Positions 39,924 to 49,019 of a DNA stretch of 64,000 nt are shown piece after piece. The stretch comes from Coneutiohabitans sp964457925 (lineage in GTDB: Bacteria; Zhuqueibacterota; Zhuqueibacteria; Zhuqueibacterales; Zhuqueibacteraceae), in the NCBI GenBank assembly GCA_964457925.1, contig CAYWGH010000013.1, positions 62,001 through 126,000 on the forward strand. Reading direction: 5' to 3'. The notes beneath the pieces are model-generated. The model ran no database searches. It saw only the letters and a list, made by a program, of their open reading frames with translations, and had not been told where the DNA came from. The position numbers were made by a program, and so were the translations under genes. Numbering within the stretch: position 1 is the stretch's first letter; each line of letters starts with the position of its first letter.

Positions 39924-40376
39924 ATGTCTGGTGATTTCATCACGAATCTGCTCAAAATCCTGCATTTATTTTTCATCATTATGGGTGTAGGCGGCGCGCT
40001 CGGCCAGTTTCTGCTCGTGCGCCGCTTTCGACAAGCGCATCCGAGTGATGCGGAAGCGAGCGAAAAAATGGCGATGGTCTTGGCGCGCTTCCTGGAAGTT
40101 TACGGTTTGTTGTTTGCTTTGATTACGGGTGTACTGCTCGCTTTTAAAATGGATGCGTTTCGCAACGGCTATCTGCACGTCAAAATCCTGCTCGTGCTTA
40201 TTGTCGTGGGTTTGAGCCATATGGAACTCGGCAATCTTAAGCGCATGATTGCTTTGCGCGCCGCAGGCAAAAGCTCGGAGGCGGGTCAACTCAAACAAAG
40301 GCATTTAATGTTCACCTCACTGAGCTTAATCTTGATCGTGGTCATCACCTTTTTGGTGGTGTTCAAGCCGTTTTGA
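39924..40376 (+). CDS. Small polytopic membrane protein (DUF2269/CopD-like)
   Basis: This 150-residue protein has four predicted membrane helices (LLKILHLFFIIMGVGGALGQFLLV, FLEVYGLLFALITGVLLAF, VKILLVLIVVGLSHMELG and LSLILIVVITFLVVF) with a conserved His-Leu in the first. This resembles the DUF2269 group, distantly like CopD-type membrane proteins. Function is unknown, and some relatives are proposed to be redox or heme-linked. The strong promoter at 39850 and a GGAGGAAGGA ribosome site suggest good expression. The next gene is 85 bp away. Confidence 0.6.
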   Translation: MSGDFITNLLKILHLFFIIMGVGGALGQFLLVRRFRQAHPSDAEASEKMAMVLARFLEVYGLLFALITGVLLAFKMDAFRNGYLHVKILLVLIVVGLSHMELGNLKRMIALRAAGKSSEAGQLKQRHLMFTSLSLILIVVITFLVVFKPF

Positions 40377-40461
40377 GCAATCTATGTGATTTCGGCATCC
40401 TGCGCAAGTTTTTTGATGGCGAGTCGCGTTCCGGAAAAGAGTCACGGTTGAGGCAATATGT

Positions 40462-40920
40462 ATGAAGGTGGAAGGGCATTTTCTTCAACAAGCGATTGCA
40501 TTGGCCAAACAAGCGCGTGAGCGCGGCAATCATCCCTTTGGCGCGGTGTTGGTGTTGGATGATAAAGCCGTGCTGGCGGCGGAAAATACGGTAAACAGTG
40601 AAGCCAATCCGACCTGTCATGCGGAAACAAATTTGGTGCAATTGGCGGTGCGCGTGTTGACGCCTGAACAGATTCAGCAGGCAACGCTCTACACAAGTTG
40701 CGAGCCGTGCGCCATGTGCGCCGGAGCTATGTATTGGGCAGGAATTCGCAAAGTGGTTTATGCCCTGGCATGCGACGAGCTGGCCCAATTCGTCGGAAAC
40801 GATTTTCTTATCCCCTGTCGTGAGCTTTTCGCCCGCGCAAACGAGGGGGTGGAAGTGGCCGGGCCATTTCTACCTGAAGCCGCGCGTGAGGTGCATTTGA
40901 ATTTTTGGCCGCAACCCTAG
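40462..40920 (+). CDS. Zinc-dependent nucleoside/guanine deaminase-like protein
   Basis: This 152-residue member of the cytidine-deaminase superfamily has the zinc site HAE (PTCHAETNL) and CEPCAMC. Conserved flanks are HPFGAVLV at the start and AGIRKVVYALACDEL afterwards. The proton-shuttling Glu is in HAE. Its length and motifs fit guanine deaminase or nucleoside deaminase families, and a tRNA adenosine deaminase is less likely because the C-terminal tail differs. The substrate cannot be settled from sequence alone. It is downstream of the small membrane protein gene. Confidence 0.75.
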   Translation: MKVEGHFLQQAIALAKQARERGNHPFGAVLVLDDKAVLAAENTVNSEANPTCHAETNLVQLAVRVLTPEQIQQATLYTSCEPCAMCAGAMYWAGIRKVVYALACDELAQFVGNDFLIPCRELFARANEGVEVAGPFLPEAAREVHLNFWPQP

Positions 40921-40971
40921 CTGTATAAGATTGCAATGCGGTTTCTAAAAAATATCCGGTCAGATCAACCC

Positions 40972-41000
40972 TTGACATTGCCGCCGCGGGTTTCTATCTT
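40972..41000 (+). promoter_or_regulatory. Promoter for the epoxidase-like (paaA) cluster
   Basis: TTGACA (40972-40977) and TATCTT (40995-41000) have a 17-bp spacer, about 85 bp before the ATG at 41086. This is one of the best consensus matches in the window. Confidence 0.65.
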
Positions 41001-41085
41001 CGTCGCCGATTCTTGAGTTTTGTCATCTTTTGTCATTCGAGGAAACAAAAGCTGTTGTTGCCCTAAAATCAGCCAAAGGATCATC

Positions 41086-42030
41086 ATGCTGCCTCCCGAA
41101 AAAGATGCCGAGCTGCGCCAAAAAATCGCCAACGGTTTTGTGATTGAAACGGAAGAAGACATGACGCCGGGCTATAAGGCAGCCCTCGAAGTCATACTCA
41201 CCGTGCAAGGCGACACAGAATTGTTGAGTGCGCCGGCGTATTATTTTGCTTCCAAAGACGCTCCCACCATTAACAGTCGCCTGGCGGTTTACGCCATCAT
41301 TCAAGATGAACTCGGACATGCGAACATCGCCTATCGCTTGCTGGAAGATTTGGGTGTGTCAAAACAGTGGCTGATGTATGGCCGACAGCCGCACGAGTTC
41401 AAACATCCGTATGGTTTCGACCAGCCACTCGAGAATTGGGCGGAAATGGTGGTAGCAAACGGCTTTTTTGATCGCGCCGGCATTACGCTGCTGGCTGATG
41501 TTCACAAAAATTGCAGCTATGGTCCCTGGCGGCGCGCGCTCACCAAAGTCGATCGTGAAGAAGTGTTGCACTTGCGCCACGGTGAAAGTTGGATGAGACG
41601 CCTGGCGAAAGCGGGAGGGGAGACGAAAAATGCCTTGCAACGCGCGGTTGATTGGATGTTTCCCATGACGCTGGAATGGTTTGGCCTGCCGGATCAATTG
41701 AAAAAGCACAATGATCAGCTCGATTACCGCTTGAAGGGGTTGACGAACGATCAGCTTCGCCAGGTGTGGATGAGCGCAACCGTGCCGTTGTGTGAGAGTA
41801 TTGGCATCCGCGTGCCGGCACATTACGACGACGCCAAGCGGGAGTATGTGATTGAATACGAATTCCCAGTGGAATATGACCCACAGGCAAAGCTCTGGCT
41901 GTTCGATCAACCCATAAGCTGGCAGCAAGTTTTTCAACGCTGGAAAAAGCGCGGCCCGATGAATCATACTTATGTAGATATGATCCAGGGCAATAAAAAT
42001 GGCACATTGGGCGGCCTGCAGTGGAATTAG
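41086..42030 (+). CDS. paaA: Phenylacetyl-CoA epoxidase subunit A-like protein (diiron)
   Basis: This 314-residue protein has the ferritin-like PaaA fold with two ExxH diiron motifs, EELGH-type QDELGHANIAYRLLEDLG and REEVLHLRHGESW. Aromatic-rich stretches WAEMVVANGFFDRAG and CSYGPWRRALTK are typical. PaaA carries the diiron centre that converts phenylacetyl-CoA to its ring-1,2-epoxide using O2 with PaaB, C, D and E. It is more divergent from the enterobacterial enzyme than the B, C and D genes around it, so the acyl-CoA substrate may differ. I use the ATG at 41086 rather than the TTG at 41020 because AAAGG precedes it. paaE is not in this window. Confidence 0.65.
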   Translation: MLPPEKDAELRQKIANGFVIETEEDMTPGYKAALEVILTVQGDTELLSAPAYYFASKDAPTINSRLAVYAIIQDELGHANIAYRLLEDLGVSKQWLMYGRQPHEFKHPYGFDQPLENWAEMVVANGFFDRAGITLLADVHKNCSYGPWRRALTKVDREEVLHLRHGESWMRRLAKAGGETKNALQRAVDWMFPMTLEWFGLPDQLKKHNDQLDYRLKGLTNDQLRQVWMSATVPLCESIGIRVPAHYDDAKREYVIEYEFPVEYDPQAKLWLFDQPISWQQVFQRWKKRGPMNHTYVDMIQGNKNGTLGGLQWN

Positions 42031-42147
42031 ATTTTATGCTGTTCCTGCAACGGTTTGGCCGGGGCATTAAAACCTGAGAGTTTCTGCGATCACAAGTTGC
42101 AACTATTCCCGGCCAAGCCGAGGCATGATTAAACCCGGGAAAAGCCT

Positions 42148-42465
42148 TTGAAAGCATTGAATGAAAAGGCCATCTGGCAAGCGTTAACGGAAGTGATGGA
42201 TCCGGAATTGCCCATTAGTGTTGTCGATATGGGATTGATTTACAACGTGGCCGTAGCGCAGAATACGATTGACATCGAGATGACATTTACCGCAATTGCC
42301 TGCCCGGCGATGGAAATGATGATCGGCGATATTCGTGATAAGATTAATTCGCTGGCACCAGGTATGTCTACGCGCGTCAGCGTCGTGTGGAATCCGCCGT
42401 GGACCAAAGCGCGTCTGACCGAAAGAGGCAAGGAAGTGCTGCAGAGTTTAGGCATAGCCACTTGA
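42148..42465 (+). CDS. paaD: PaaD N-terminal domain (MIP18/DUF59) as a separate protein
   Basis: This 105-residue protein is equivalent to the first two thirds of PaaD, with VMDPELPISVVDMGLIYNVAV, a central MTFTAIACPAMEMM and the final WNPPWTKARLTERGKEVLQSLGI. The DUF59/MIP18 domain takes part in iron-sulfur or diiron assembly. In PaaD it supports maturation of the epoxidase. The C-terminal zinc-ribbon half of PaaD is missing here and is encoded separately at 43630-43830. It starts with TTG at 42148 after GGGAAAAG. Confidence 0.75.
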   Translation: MKALNEKAIWQALTEVMDPELPISVVDMGLIYNVAVAQNTIDIEMTFTAIACPAMEMMIGDIRDKINSLAPGMSTRVSVVWNPPWTKARLTERGKEVLQSLGIAT

Positions 42466-42538
42466 ATCACCGCACGAGAGATATTCACTTCTGGAAAGAT
42501 AAAACACCTTAACCCTGAATGCCCAAAAGTAAATTACC

Positions 42539-42754
42539 ATGGCAACCCAACGAATCTACGAAGTCTTTGCGCGCAAAAATCATGAAGACGCGCTGGCTCA
42601 TGTGGGCAGCGTCAACGCACCCAACGATGAGTTGGCGAAAGTTTATGCCTGGACAGCCTACGACGAAGAAACCTGGGTAGAGATGTGTGTCGTCTGCCGG
42701 CAGGAAATCATTCCGGTGTTGAATCCCGTTGAAAAACCGATATGGGGAAATTGA
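42539..42754 (+). CDS. paaB: Phenylacetyl-CoA epoxidase subunit B-like protein
   Basis: This 71-residue protein is the small PaaB subunit. IYEVFARKNHEDALAHVGSVNAPNDELAKVYAWTAYDEETWVEMCVV is the conserved core of PaaB, which bridges PaaA-PaaC heterodimers. Length is slightly below the ~90 residues of enterobacterial PaaB. It lies between the PaaD-N and PaaC genes, 73 bp after one and 15 bp before the other. Confidence 0.75.
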   Translation: MATQRIYEVFARKNHEDALAHVGSVNAPNDELAKVYAWTAYDEETWVEMCVVCRQEIIPVLNPVEKPIWGN

Positions 42755-42769
42755 TCGCGAATTTTCGCC

Positions 42770-43630
42770 GTGACGAGAAAAGAAGAGGAGCGTGTGACAA
42801 CCTATAAATCTGCAGCAGAGCTATCACCCAGGAGCAGTGACTATTTGCATGCGCTTTTGATTGCGCTGGCCGACACCAAAATGCTGCTGGGCTTTCATTA
42901 TGGCGAATGGACATTTGGCACGCCCGCGTTGGAAGCGTGCATCGCCGCATGCAGCATGTCGCAAGACGAGTTCGGGCATTTGCGCCTGTTTCACGCCTGC
43001 TTGAATACGCAATTTCAAGATGATCCGAAATTTCTCATCGAACAACGGCCGCTGGCGCAATTTGCCAATGCTCCTTCACTTGATCATCCGTTGGCGCAGT
43101 GGTCGGATTTTGTGGCGGTAAATTTGCTCACAGATGGCGTGTTGACCGTTGTGTTGACCGCGTTACAGCGGTCTGCGTTCGAACCGGTGGCCAATTTTAT
43201 CGATAAAATGGTGGAAGAAGAGAAGCATCACCTGCGCAATGCCCAAGGCTGGTTTCACACGCTGGCAACACGCAACACAGAAACCAAGGCGGCATTAGAA
43301 GAATCGTGCCGGCGTGTCTTCCCGGCAACACTTGAATGGTTCGGTCCCGCAGATCATGAGATGATGCGCACGCTGGAACACGACAGGATCATCAACATTC
43401 CCTGGCAAGAGCTTGAGCAGCATTTCTTGGATTGGATCGGCCCGCTCGCTGCAGCGCAGCAGGTCGCCATTGGCCTCCAACAAAACGGCAAGCATTGGCA
43501 TCGAGGCGTTTCGCTGGATTTCAAAAATTGGAATTATAAAACTCGGCGTTGCACAGCCTCACAGCCCGAGGAAAAGCTGATGTACCATCTCAAGGGCAGC
43601 AAAAACGCCATGTTCAAACTTGGGGACTAA
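42770..43630 (+). CDS. paaC: Phenylacetyl-CoA epoxidase subunit C-like protein
   Basis: This 286-residue ferritin-like subunit has PaaC-type segments: DYLHALLIALADTKMLLGFHYGEWTFGTP, SQDEFGHLRLFHACL, WSDFVAVNLLTDGVL, EEEKHHLRNAQGWFHTL and VFPATLEWFGPADHEMM. PaaC is the structural partner of PaaA and holds a non-catalytic site. Residues 1-10 may be extra: an alternative GTG at 42794 has GAGGAG just before it. It overlaps the following zinc-ribbon gene by 1 bp (taATGa), which indicates translational coupling. Confidence 0.75.
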   Translation: MTRKEEERVTTYKSAAELSPRSSDYLHALLIALADTKMLLGFHYGEWTFGTPALEACIAACSMSQDEFGHLRLFHACLNTQFQDDPKFLIEQRPLAQFANAPSLDHPLAQWSDFVAVNLLTDGVLTVVLTALQRSAFEPVANFIDKMVEEEKHHLRNAQGWFHTLATRNTETKAALEESCRRVFPATLEWFGPADHEMMRTLEHDRIINIPWQELEQHFLDWIGPLAAAQQVAIGLQQNGKHWHRGVSLDFKNWNYKTRRCTASQPEEKLMYHLKGSKNAMFKLGD

Positions 43631-43830
43631 TGAAACAAACCAATGCTGCTCTCGTCATTCGTTGCCCATTTTGCCGTTCTGAAGAAACGCGACTAGAGGC
43701 TGCTTTCGGCACGACGCATGCTTATGCGCAATATTTTTGTCTGGCCTGCCGCACACCCTTCGAATGGATCAAATGGGATGACAACGCGCCGGTACACGAT
43801 TTGCCGGATTTTTTGAAATCCAAAGTGTGA
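43630..43830 (+). CDS. PaaD C-terminal zinc-ribbon as a separate protein
   Basis: This 66-residue protein has a CPFC ... CLAC zinc ribbon. Its sequence IRCPFCRSEETRLEAAFGTT and QYFCLACRTPFEWIKW match the C-terminal part of normal PaaD (FGSTxxKALYRCxxCxEPFDYFK). Together with 42148-42465 it makes up a split PaaD. Its ATG overlaps the stop codon of the PaaC gene, so expression is coupled. No fused copy is visible in the window. Confidence 0.65.
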   Translation: MKQTNAALVIRCPFCRSEETRLEAAFGTTHAYAQYFCLACRTPFEWIKWDDNAPVHDLPDFLKSKV

Positions 43831-43929
43831 CAAAGCAAAACCTCGGCGCTGATTGACTCTAACCTTCTTTATATCTCCTGCCGTGATGTTGTCCTTTGGC
43901 AAGTATTCACTGACCAAAACTGAAATCGC

Positions 43930-44721
43930 ATGAAATTCATTTTTGCATCTGGCAAATCAAAGGCATCTCCTCGCTCTGGCCGGCTGGTTTTGCACACCCA
44001 ATTTGCCTCAAAAATTTTATCCAACAAACGTGACGTGATTGTTTGGCTGCCGCCGGGCTATGACAGCAATCGTCATAAACGTTACCCGGTGTTGTATGCC
44101 CATGATGGCCAAAACCTGTTTGATCCTAAAACCGCCTATATCGGCATCGATTGGCAAATTGGAAAAACAGCAGAAGCCTTGATCCAGCAAAAACGGGTCA
44201 ATCCCTTCATTATCGTCGGCCTTTACAATACACCCGCGCGACAGGAAGAATATACGCCCATTCGCGGCCGATCCTATGCGGAATTCATCATTCGTGAAGT
44301 CATGCCGTTTATCGATCATGAATATCGCACTGCGCCAGGACGCTTGAAAACTGGTGTACTGGGTTCCTCGCTCGGCGGTTTGATCTCATTTTATATGGTC
44401 TGGTGGTATCCGGAATACTTCAGCATGGCGGGCTGCCTGTCGGCTTCGTGGATGTGGCAGGGGGCGCGCGTTTTCAAGGACATTGCGCCGCTGACGAAGC
44501 CGCGCCAGAAGATGAAAATCTACATGGATCATGGCAGCGAGGGCGTCGAAGGCAATAATGCCGCGATTTTTCATAAGATGCGCAACACACTCGTTGCAAA
44601 AGGCTTTGCGCTTGGCAAAGATTTGGAGTACTTTTACGGCGTGGGCGACCGCCACGATGAAGCGTCTTGGGCGAGGCGCGTATGGCGCCCACTTGAATTT
44701 TTCTTTGGGACAGCTTCTTGA
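43930..44721 (+). CDS. Alpha/beta-hydrolase esterase (esterase D-like)
   Basis: This 263-residue hydrolase has YPVLYAHDGQNLFDP early on, the nucleophile elbow GSSLGGLISFYM, and a later acidic residue and DRHDEASW supplying His. The layout resembles the esterase-D/enterochelin-esterase group, which acts on esters or thioesters in the cytoplasm or periplasm. Its N-terminus is not a clear signal peptide. It is 99 bp after the epoxidase-like cluster and 10 bp before the propeller-barrel gene; cotranscription with the latter is likely. Confidence 0.65.
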   Translation: MKFIFASGKSKASPRSGRLVLHTQFASKILSNKRDVIVWLPPGYDSNRHKRYPVLYAHDGQNLFDPKTAYIGIDWQIGKTAEALIQQKRVNPFIIVGLYNTPARQEEYTPIRGRSYAEFIIREVMPFIDHEYRTAPGRLKTGVLGSSLGGLISFYMVWWYPEYFSMAGCLSASWMWQGARVFKDIAPLTKPRQKMKIYMDHGSEGVEGNNAAIFHKMRNTLVAKGFALGKDLEYFYGVGDRHDEASWARRVWRPLEFFFGTAS

Positions 44722-44731
44722 GGAAATCAAC

Positions 44732-47700
44732 ATGAAGATCACCTCTTTATCCTGCCGCTACTGCTTGCCGCTCATTTGTGTTTTTCTCTTGATTACCGCT
44801 TCGCGCATGGAAGCGCAATACTTCGGGCAAAACAAAGTGCAATATGAGAACTTTAAATTTGAAATCCTCAAAACCACGCATTTTGACATTTATTTTTATC
44901 CCGAAGAAAAAGAAGCCGCTGCGCAAGCGGCGCGTTTGGCCGAGCGTTGGTATGCGCGTTTGGCATTTATTCTTCAGCATGAATTGAATGGCCGCCAGCC
45001 ATTGATTCTCTATGCCAGCCATCCGCATTTTCAGCAAACCAATACCATTGGTGGCGGCATTGGCGAAGGCACCGGCGGCGTAACAGAAGCTTTGAAGCGT
45101 CGTATTGTGTTGCCGTTCGCCGGTCCGATCGCTGAAACCGATCACGTCATCGGCCATGAGTTGGTTCATGCGTTTCAATACGACATCACCGGCGTGAATA
45201 GCGGCAGCGGATTTCGTTCACCCGTTGGCCTGCAACTGCCGTTGTGGTTTATGGAAGGCATGGCGGAATTGCTTTCTATCGGGTCGCGTGATCCGCATAC
45301 CGCCATGTGGATGCGCGATGCTGCCAAAGCCGACAAGCTTCCCAAAATTTCACAACTCGAAGACCCGCGATATTTTCCTTATCGCTACGGCCAGGCGTTG
45401 CTTGCTTATGTCGCAGGACGCTGGGGCGACGGCGTCATCGGCGATTTGCTCAAACAATCGGCGAAGGGCGGAAATCTCGAGCTCGCGATCCGGCATGTGC
45501 TGGGTGTAAGCCCCGATACATTGTCGATGGAATGGCATCAAGCCGTGCAGGAGGCTTACAAGCCATTGCAAACGACCACCAACACCCCGGATAAATATGG
45601 CCGGCAAATCATCAGCAAGAAACAGAATGCCGGCGAGCTTAATGTCGGTCCGGTGTTGAGTCCAGACGGCAAGCTTATGATTTTCTTTTCAGAAAAGAAT
45701 TTGTTTTCGATTAATCTGTTTCTGGCAAACGCGGAAACCGGAAAGATTAAACGCAATCTTGTGCGCGCTGAGATGGACCCGCACTATGAAAGCCTGGGCT
45801 TCATCAGTTCGGCTGGCGCATGGGATTTTAATAGCGAGCGCGTGGCTTTTGGTCTGATTACGAAGGGCCGGCCCGGCCTCTCGGTGCTCGATGTTCGCCG
45901 CAACAAGGTGATGCGCGAATTTCGCTTTCCACAACTTGGAGAAATCTTCAATCCCACCTGGTCGCCGGATGGCAGGTTTATTGCATTCTCGGCGTTGGTG
46001 CAAGGTATGACGGATCTTTTCATTTTTGATTTAAAGGCAGACAGCCTGCGGCGCGTGACGCGCGATTTCTATTCGGATTTGCATCCGGCATGGTCGCCGG
46101 ACGGCAAGCATATTGCCTTTGCCAGCGATCGTTTTTCAACCAATCTGGATAATCTCAAAATCGGGAACTATCGTCTGGCTATGTACGAAGTAGCCTCCGG
46201 AAAAATTTCTCCGGTGCCCGGTTTTGCTGCCGGCAAACATCTCAATCCACAATGGTCTCCAGACGGCGCCAGCATTTATTTTTTGTCGGATCGCACGGGT
46301 ATCACGAATATTTACCGCGCCGAACTGGCCTCCGGCAATCTTTTTCAAATTACGAATCTTTACACCGGCGTGAGCGGCATCACGGCCACGAGTCCGGCGC
46401 TTTCGGTTGCTGCCAAAACCAATCGCATGTCGTTCAGTGTGTATGAGAACGGCGATTACAACATTTATACAGTCGATGCGCCGGAGGTGTTGGCGGGAAA
46501 GCCGGTGGTAATGGAAATGGCTGACGTCAATGCTGCAGCGTTACCGCCGTTTAAACGAGTATCCACGACGCTCGATTCGACGCTCAAGAATATTTCGCTC
46601 GGATTGCCGGGCGAGAAGCCGGATGAAATCCTCCCCTACAAATCAAAACTCGCGCTGACGTATGTGAGCCAGCCGTTTCTGGCCGCCGGCTACGATAGTT
46701 ACTATGGCGCGCAAGTTGGCGGCGGCATTTCGTTTTTTTGGAGCGACATGCTCGGCAACCACAACCTCGTGCTGGTGACGCAGGCGCAAATCGACGGTTC
46801 ATTCAATGATTTTGCCGCACAGTTGGGCTACTTCAATTCAACACGCCGCTGGAATTGGGGCGCCAGCATTCAGCAAATACCGTACATTTCAAGCCAGTTC
46901 CGGGCTGGTTCCGGCACCATTGACGGCGGGCCGGTTTATGTCGAAGAAGAATTGCGTTATCGCCAATTGAATCGTGAGATCGTCGGCTTGTTGGCCTATC
47001 CGTTTAACCGCGCGCAGCGCATGGAATTCTCCGCAGGTCTGCAAAATATTTCGTTCGATCTGCAGCAACGCACGCGCGTCTATTCCTACACAACCGGCCA
47101 GATGCTGTCTGATCAGAAGGTCGATTTACCCGCGCCCAGCGGCCTTAATCTCGCGAGCGGAAGCCTGGCGTTGGTCTACGATACCTCGATCTTTGGCGCA
47201 ACGAGTCCCATCATCGGTCAAAGCTATCGCCTGGAATTTTCCCCGATACTCGGCACCGTCAAGTTTAACAATGTTCTACTGGATTATCGGCGCTATTTGA
47301 TGCCGTTGCGGCCCTTTACTTTTGCCACGCGCATTTTTCATTATGGCCGATACGGCCAGGACAGCGAGACCGACCGCTTGACGCCTCTGTTTCTCGGTTA
47401 TCCCGGACTTGTACGCGGCTATGATAGTAATTCGTTCAGTCAAAGTGAATGCAGTGGGAATGATTGCCCCACATTCGATCGGCTCATCGGTTCTAAAATT
47501 GCGCTAGCGAATTTTGAAATGCGTTTTCCATTGCTGCGATTGTTGCATCTCGGCTCGGGTTATTATGGCTTCTTGCCCCTTGAAACCGCCGTGTTTTATG
47601 ATCTAGGGGTGGCGTGGACCAAAGCCGAGGACGCGGCATTCTTAGGTGGGAGCCGTGAATTTGTGAGAAGCTACGGCGCGACCACCCGACTGAATTTACT

Positions 47701-47794
47701 CGGGTATCTTGTGTTGCAGCTTGATTATGTCAATCCGATTGATCGGCCGCAGAAGGGATGGTATTGGCAGTTTAACTTCACCACCGGGTTTTAA
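44732..47794 (+). CDS. Metalloprotease-like / PD40 propeller / outer-membrane barrel protein (paralogue)
   Basis: This 1,020-residue paralogue of 5764-8685 has a signal peptide (FLLITASRMEAQ) and an N-terminal domain starting QYFGQNKVQYENFKFEILKT, almost identical in plan to the earlier protein. It has the zinc motif HELVH at residues 142-146 and LWFMEGMAELLS. PD40 blades (WSPDGRFIAFSAL, WSPDGKHIAFASD, WSPDGASIYFLSD) and a C-terminal beta barrel follow, the latter ending FNFTTGF. The longer frame begins at 44531 inside the esterase gene; the ATG at 44732 after GAGGAAATCA is the real start. As in the first copy, it is the last large gene of its unit. Confidence 0.8.
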   Translation: MKITSLSCRYCLPLICVFLLITASRMEAQYFGQNKVQYENFKFEILKTTHFDIYFYPEEKEAAAQAARLAERWYARLAFILQHELNGRQPLILYASHPHFQQTNTIGGGIGEGTGGVTEALKRRIVLPFAGPIAETDHVIGHELVHAFQYDITGVNSGSGFRSPVGLQLPLWFMEGMAELLSIGSRDPHTAMWMRDAAKADKLPKISQLEDPRYFPYRYGQALLAYVAGRWGDGVIGDLLKQSAKGGNLELAIRHVLGVSPDTLSMEWHQAVQEAYKPLQTTTNTPDKYGRQIISKKQNAGELNVGPVLSPDGKLMIFFSEKNLFSINLFLANAETGKIKRNLVRAEMDPHYESLGFISSAGAWDFNSERVAFGLITKGRPGLSVLDVRRNKVMREFRFPQLGEIFNPTWSPDGRFIAFSALVQGMTDLFIFDLKADSLRRVTRDFYSDLHPAWSPDGKHIAFASDRFSTNLDNLKIGNYRLAMYEVASGKISPVPGFAAGKHLNPQWSPDGASIYFLSDRTGITNIYRAELASGNLFQITNLYTGVSGITATSPALSVAAKTNRMSFSVYENGDYNIYTVDAPEVLAGKPVVMEMADVNAAALPPFKRVSTTLDSTLKNISLGLPGEKPDEILPYKSKLALTYVSQPFLAAGYDSYYGAQVGGGISFFWSDMLGNHNLVLVTQAQIDGSFNDFAAQLGYFNSTRRWNWGASIQQIPYISSQFRAGSGTIDGGPVYVEEELRYRQLNREIVGLLAYPFNRAQRMEFSAGLQNISFDLQQRTRVYSYTTGQMLSDQKVDLPAPSGLNLASGSLALVYDTSIFGATSPIIGQSYRLEFSPILGTVKFNNVLLDYRRYLMPLRPFTFATRIFHYGRYGQDSETDRLTPLFLGYPGLVRGYDSNSFSQSECSGNDCPTFDRLIGSKIALANFEMRFPLLRLLHLGSGYYGFLPLETAVFYDLGVAWTKAEDAAFLGGSREFVRSYGATTRLNLLGYLVLQLDYVNPIDRPQKGWYWQFNFTTGF

Positions 47795-47845
47795 TCAAAA
47801 CCTCCGGCGCTGATTCAATGAAAAAATTGCTTTTTTGCATCTTGG

Positions 47846-47869
47846 GTGACGGATATCAAAGTCCGTCAC
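47846..47869. terminator. Stem-loop overlapping the 3' end of the Nudix gene
   Basis: GTGACGGA (47846-47853) pairs perfectly with TCCGTCAC (47862-47869) around an 8-nt loop that contains the Nudix stop codon (47856-47858). It sits between convergent genes, with T and A tracts to its left. Termination is plausible for the minus-strand gene but not certain. Confidence 0.35.
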
Positions 47870-48863
47870 TCGATTCTTTCCATCTTTGCAGCGCCATTTC
47901 CACGCTCTCGGTGGCAAGATTTTTCGGCAACTCGTAGCAGTGAAAAAACTGCGCTTCGTCGGCATCATCGCCGGCCTTCAGCACACCGCCTTGAACTTCA
48001 CCCACAAAAATCGCTTTCAAAACAGATTGCTCGGGATTGAGCATGCTGGGAAACCCCATGGTGCAGAGCAAGCGTGACAGTTTGATTTCCAACCCGGTTT
48101 CTTCTTTGACTTCGCGAATCGCGGCATCTTCGGCGCTTTCGTTGAAATCAATATGCCCGCCGGGCAACGCCCAATCGCCGCTGCGGGGAGGTAGCCTGCG
48201 CTTCACCAACAAAATGCGGCCTTCGGTATCAGTAACAATCGTTTCCGCAACGGGAATGGGATTGTGAAAATGAACGTAATGGCAAGTCGGGCAAGCGGGG
48301 TATTCACGATTGCCGATGAGCCGGCGTTCCAGCGCGCAACGGCAGCGCGGACAATAATGCACGGCCGTTGCCGGACCGTTGCGAATATACAACCATTGTT
48401 CCAGTGCGCTGCGTCCAGAAGGAAAAGCCAATTCTGGCAGGCGATACATTGAAAACCATTCCACCTCTTCCGCATCATCGCCCGGTTTAAGCTCGCCGCC
48501 GATGATGCGCCCGCGATAGATCAAAACCAAATGGCTGCGCCAGTCGTGAATAATATCGCTGTATGTGCCGATAAGCGCGACGGCTTCGACTTTGAGTCCG
48601 GTTTCTTCCTCCACTTCACGCGCTGCGGCTTGTTCTGCAGACTCTCCAAAATGCAAAAAGCCGACCGGTAAGCTCCATTTGCCGGCCTCCGGCGGATTCT
48701 TGCGGCGAATCATCAATATTTTTCCGCTTTCTTCAATCAAACAGCCGGCGGCAGGAATGGGATTGTTCCAATACGTCCAATGGCATTGCGGACAGGCAAG
48801 ACACTCGCGGAGTTCATGTTGTTTTTTTTGCAGGAGAGTTGCACACTGCGGGCAAAATTTCAT
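47856..48863 (-). CDS. Tandem Nudix hydrolase with two zinc ribbons
   Basis: This 335-residue protein consists of two similar halves. Each has a CxxC zinc ribbon (CPQCATLL ... CPQCHW, and CPRCRCAL ... CPTCHYVHF) and a Nudix domain with a complete Nudix box (GFLHFGESAEQAAAREVEEETGL and GGHIDFNESAEDAAIREVKEETGL). Single copies of this arrangement resemble NudC-like or ADP-ribose-type NADH pyrophosphatases. Fusion of two full copies is uncommon. Both Nudix boxes keep the GX5EX7REUXEEXGU pattern, so both halves may be active. Substrate is undetermined. Confidence 0.75.
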   Translation of the reverse strand: MKFCPQCATLLQKKQHELRECLACPQCHWTYWNNPIPAAGCLIEESGKILMIRRKNPPEAGKWSLPVGFLHFGESAEQAAAREVEEETGLKVEAVALIGTYSDIIHDWRSHLVLIYRGRIIGGELKPGDDAEEVEWFSMYRLPELAFPSGRSALEQWLYIRNGPATAVHYCPRCRCALERRLIGNREYPACPTCHYVHFHNPIPVAETIVTDTEGRILLVKRRLPPRSGDWALPGGHIDFNESAEDAAIREVKEETGLEIKLSRLLCTMGFPSMLNPEQSVLKAIFVGEVQGGVLKAGDDADEAQFFHCYELPKNLATESVEMALQRWKESSDGL

Positions 48864-49019
48864 AACCCACCAAGCGGTTCATCGTCTTATGCTTACACGA
48901 GCGCACATGAATCGAACGCAAGGTAACAAATATTGTTTGCACAAACAAGAACAAGTTGGAGAAAAATGTCATACTAAAATTTTCATCCCATGTGATAGAT
49001 TGTGAGCAAGAATTAAGCC

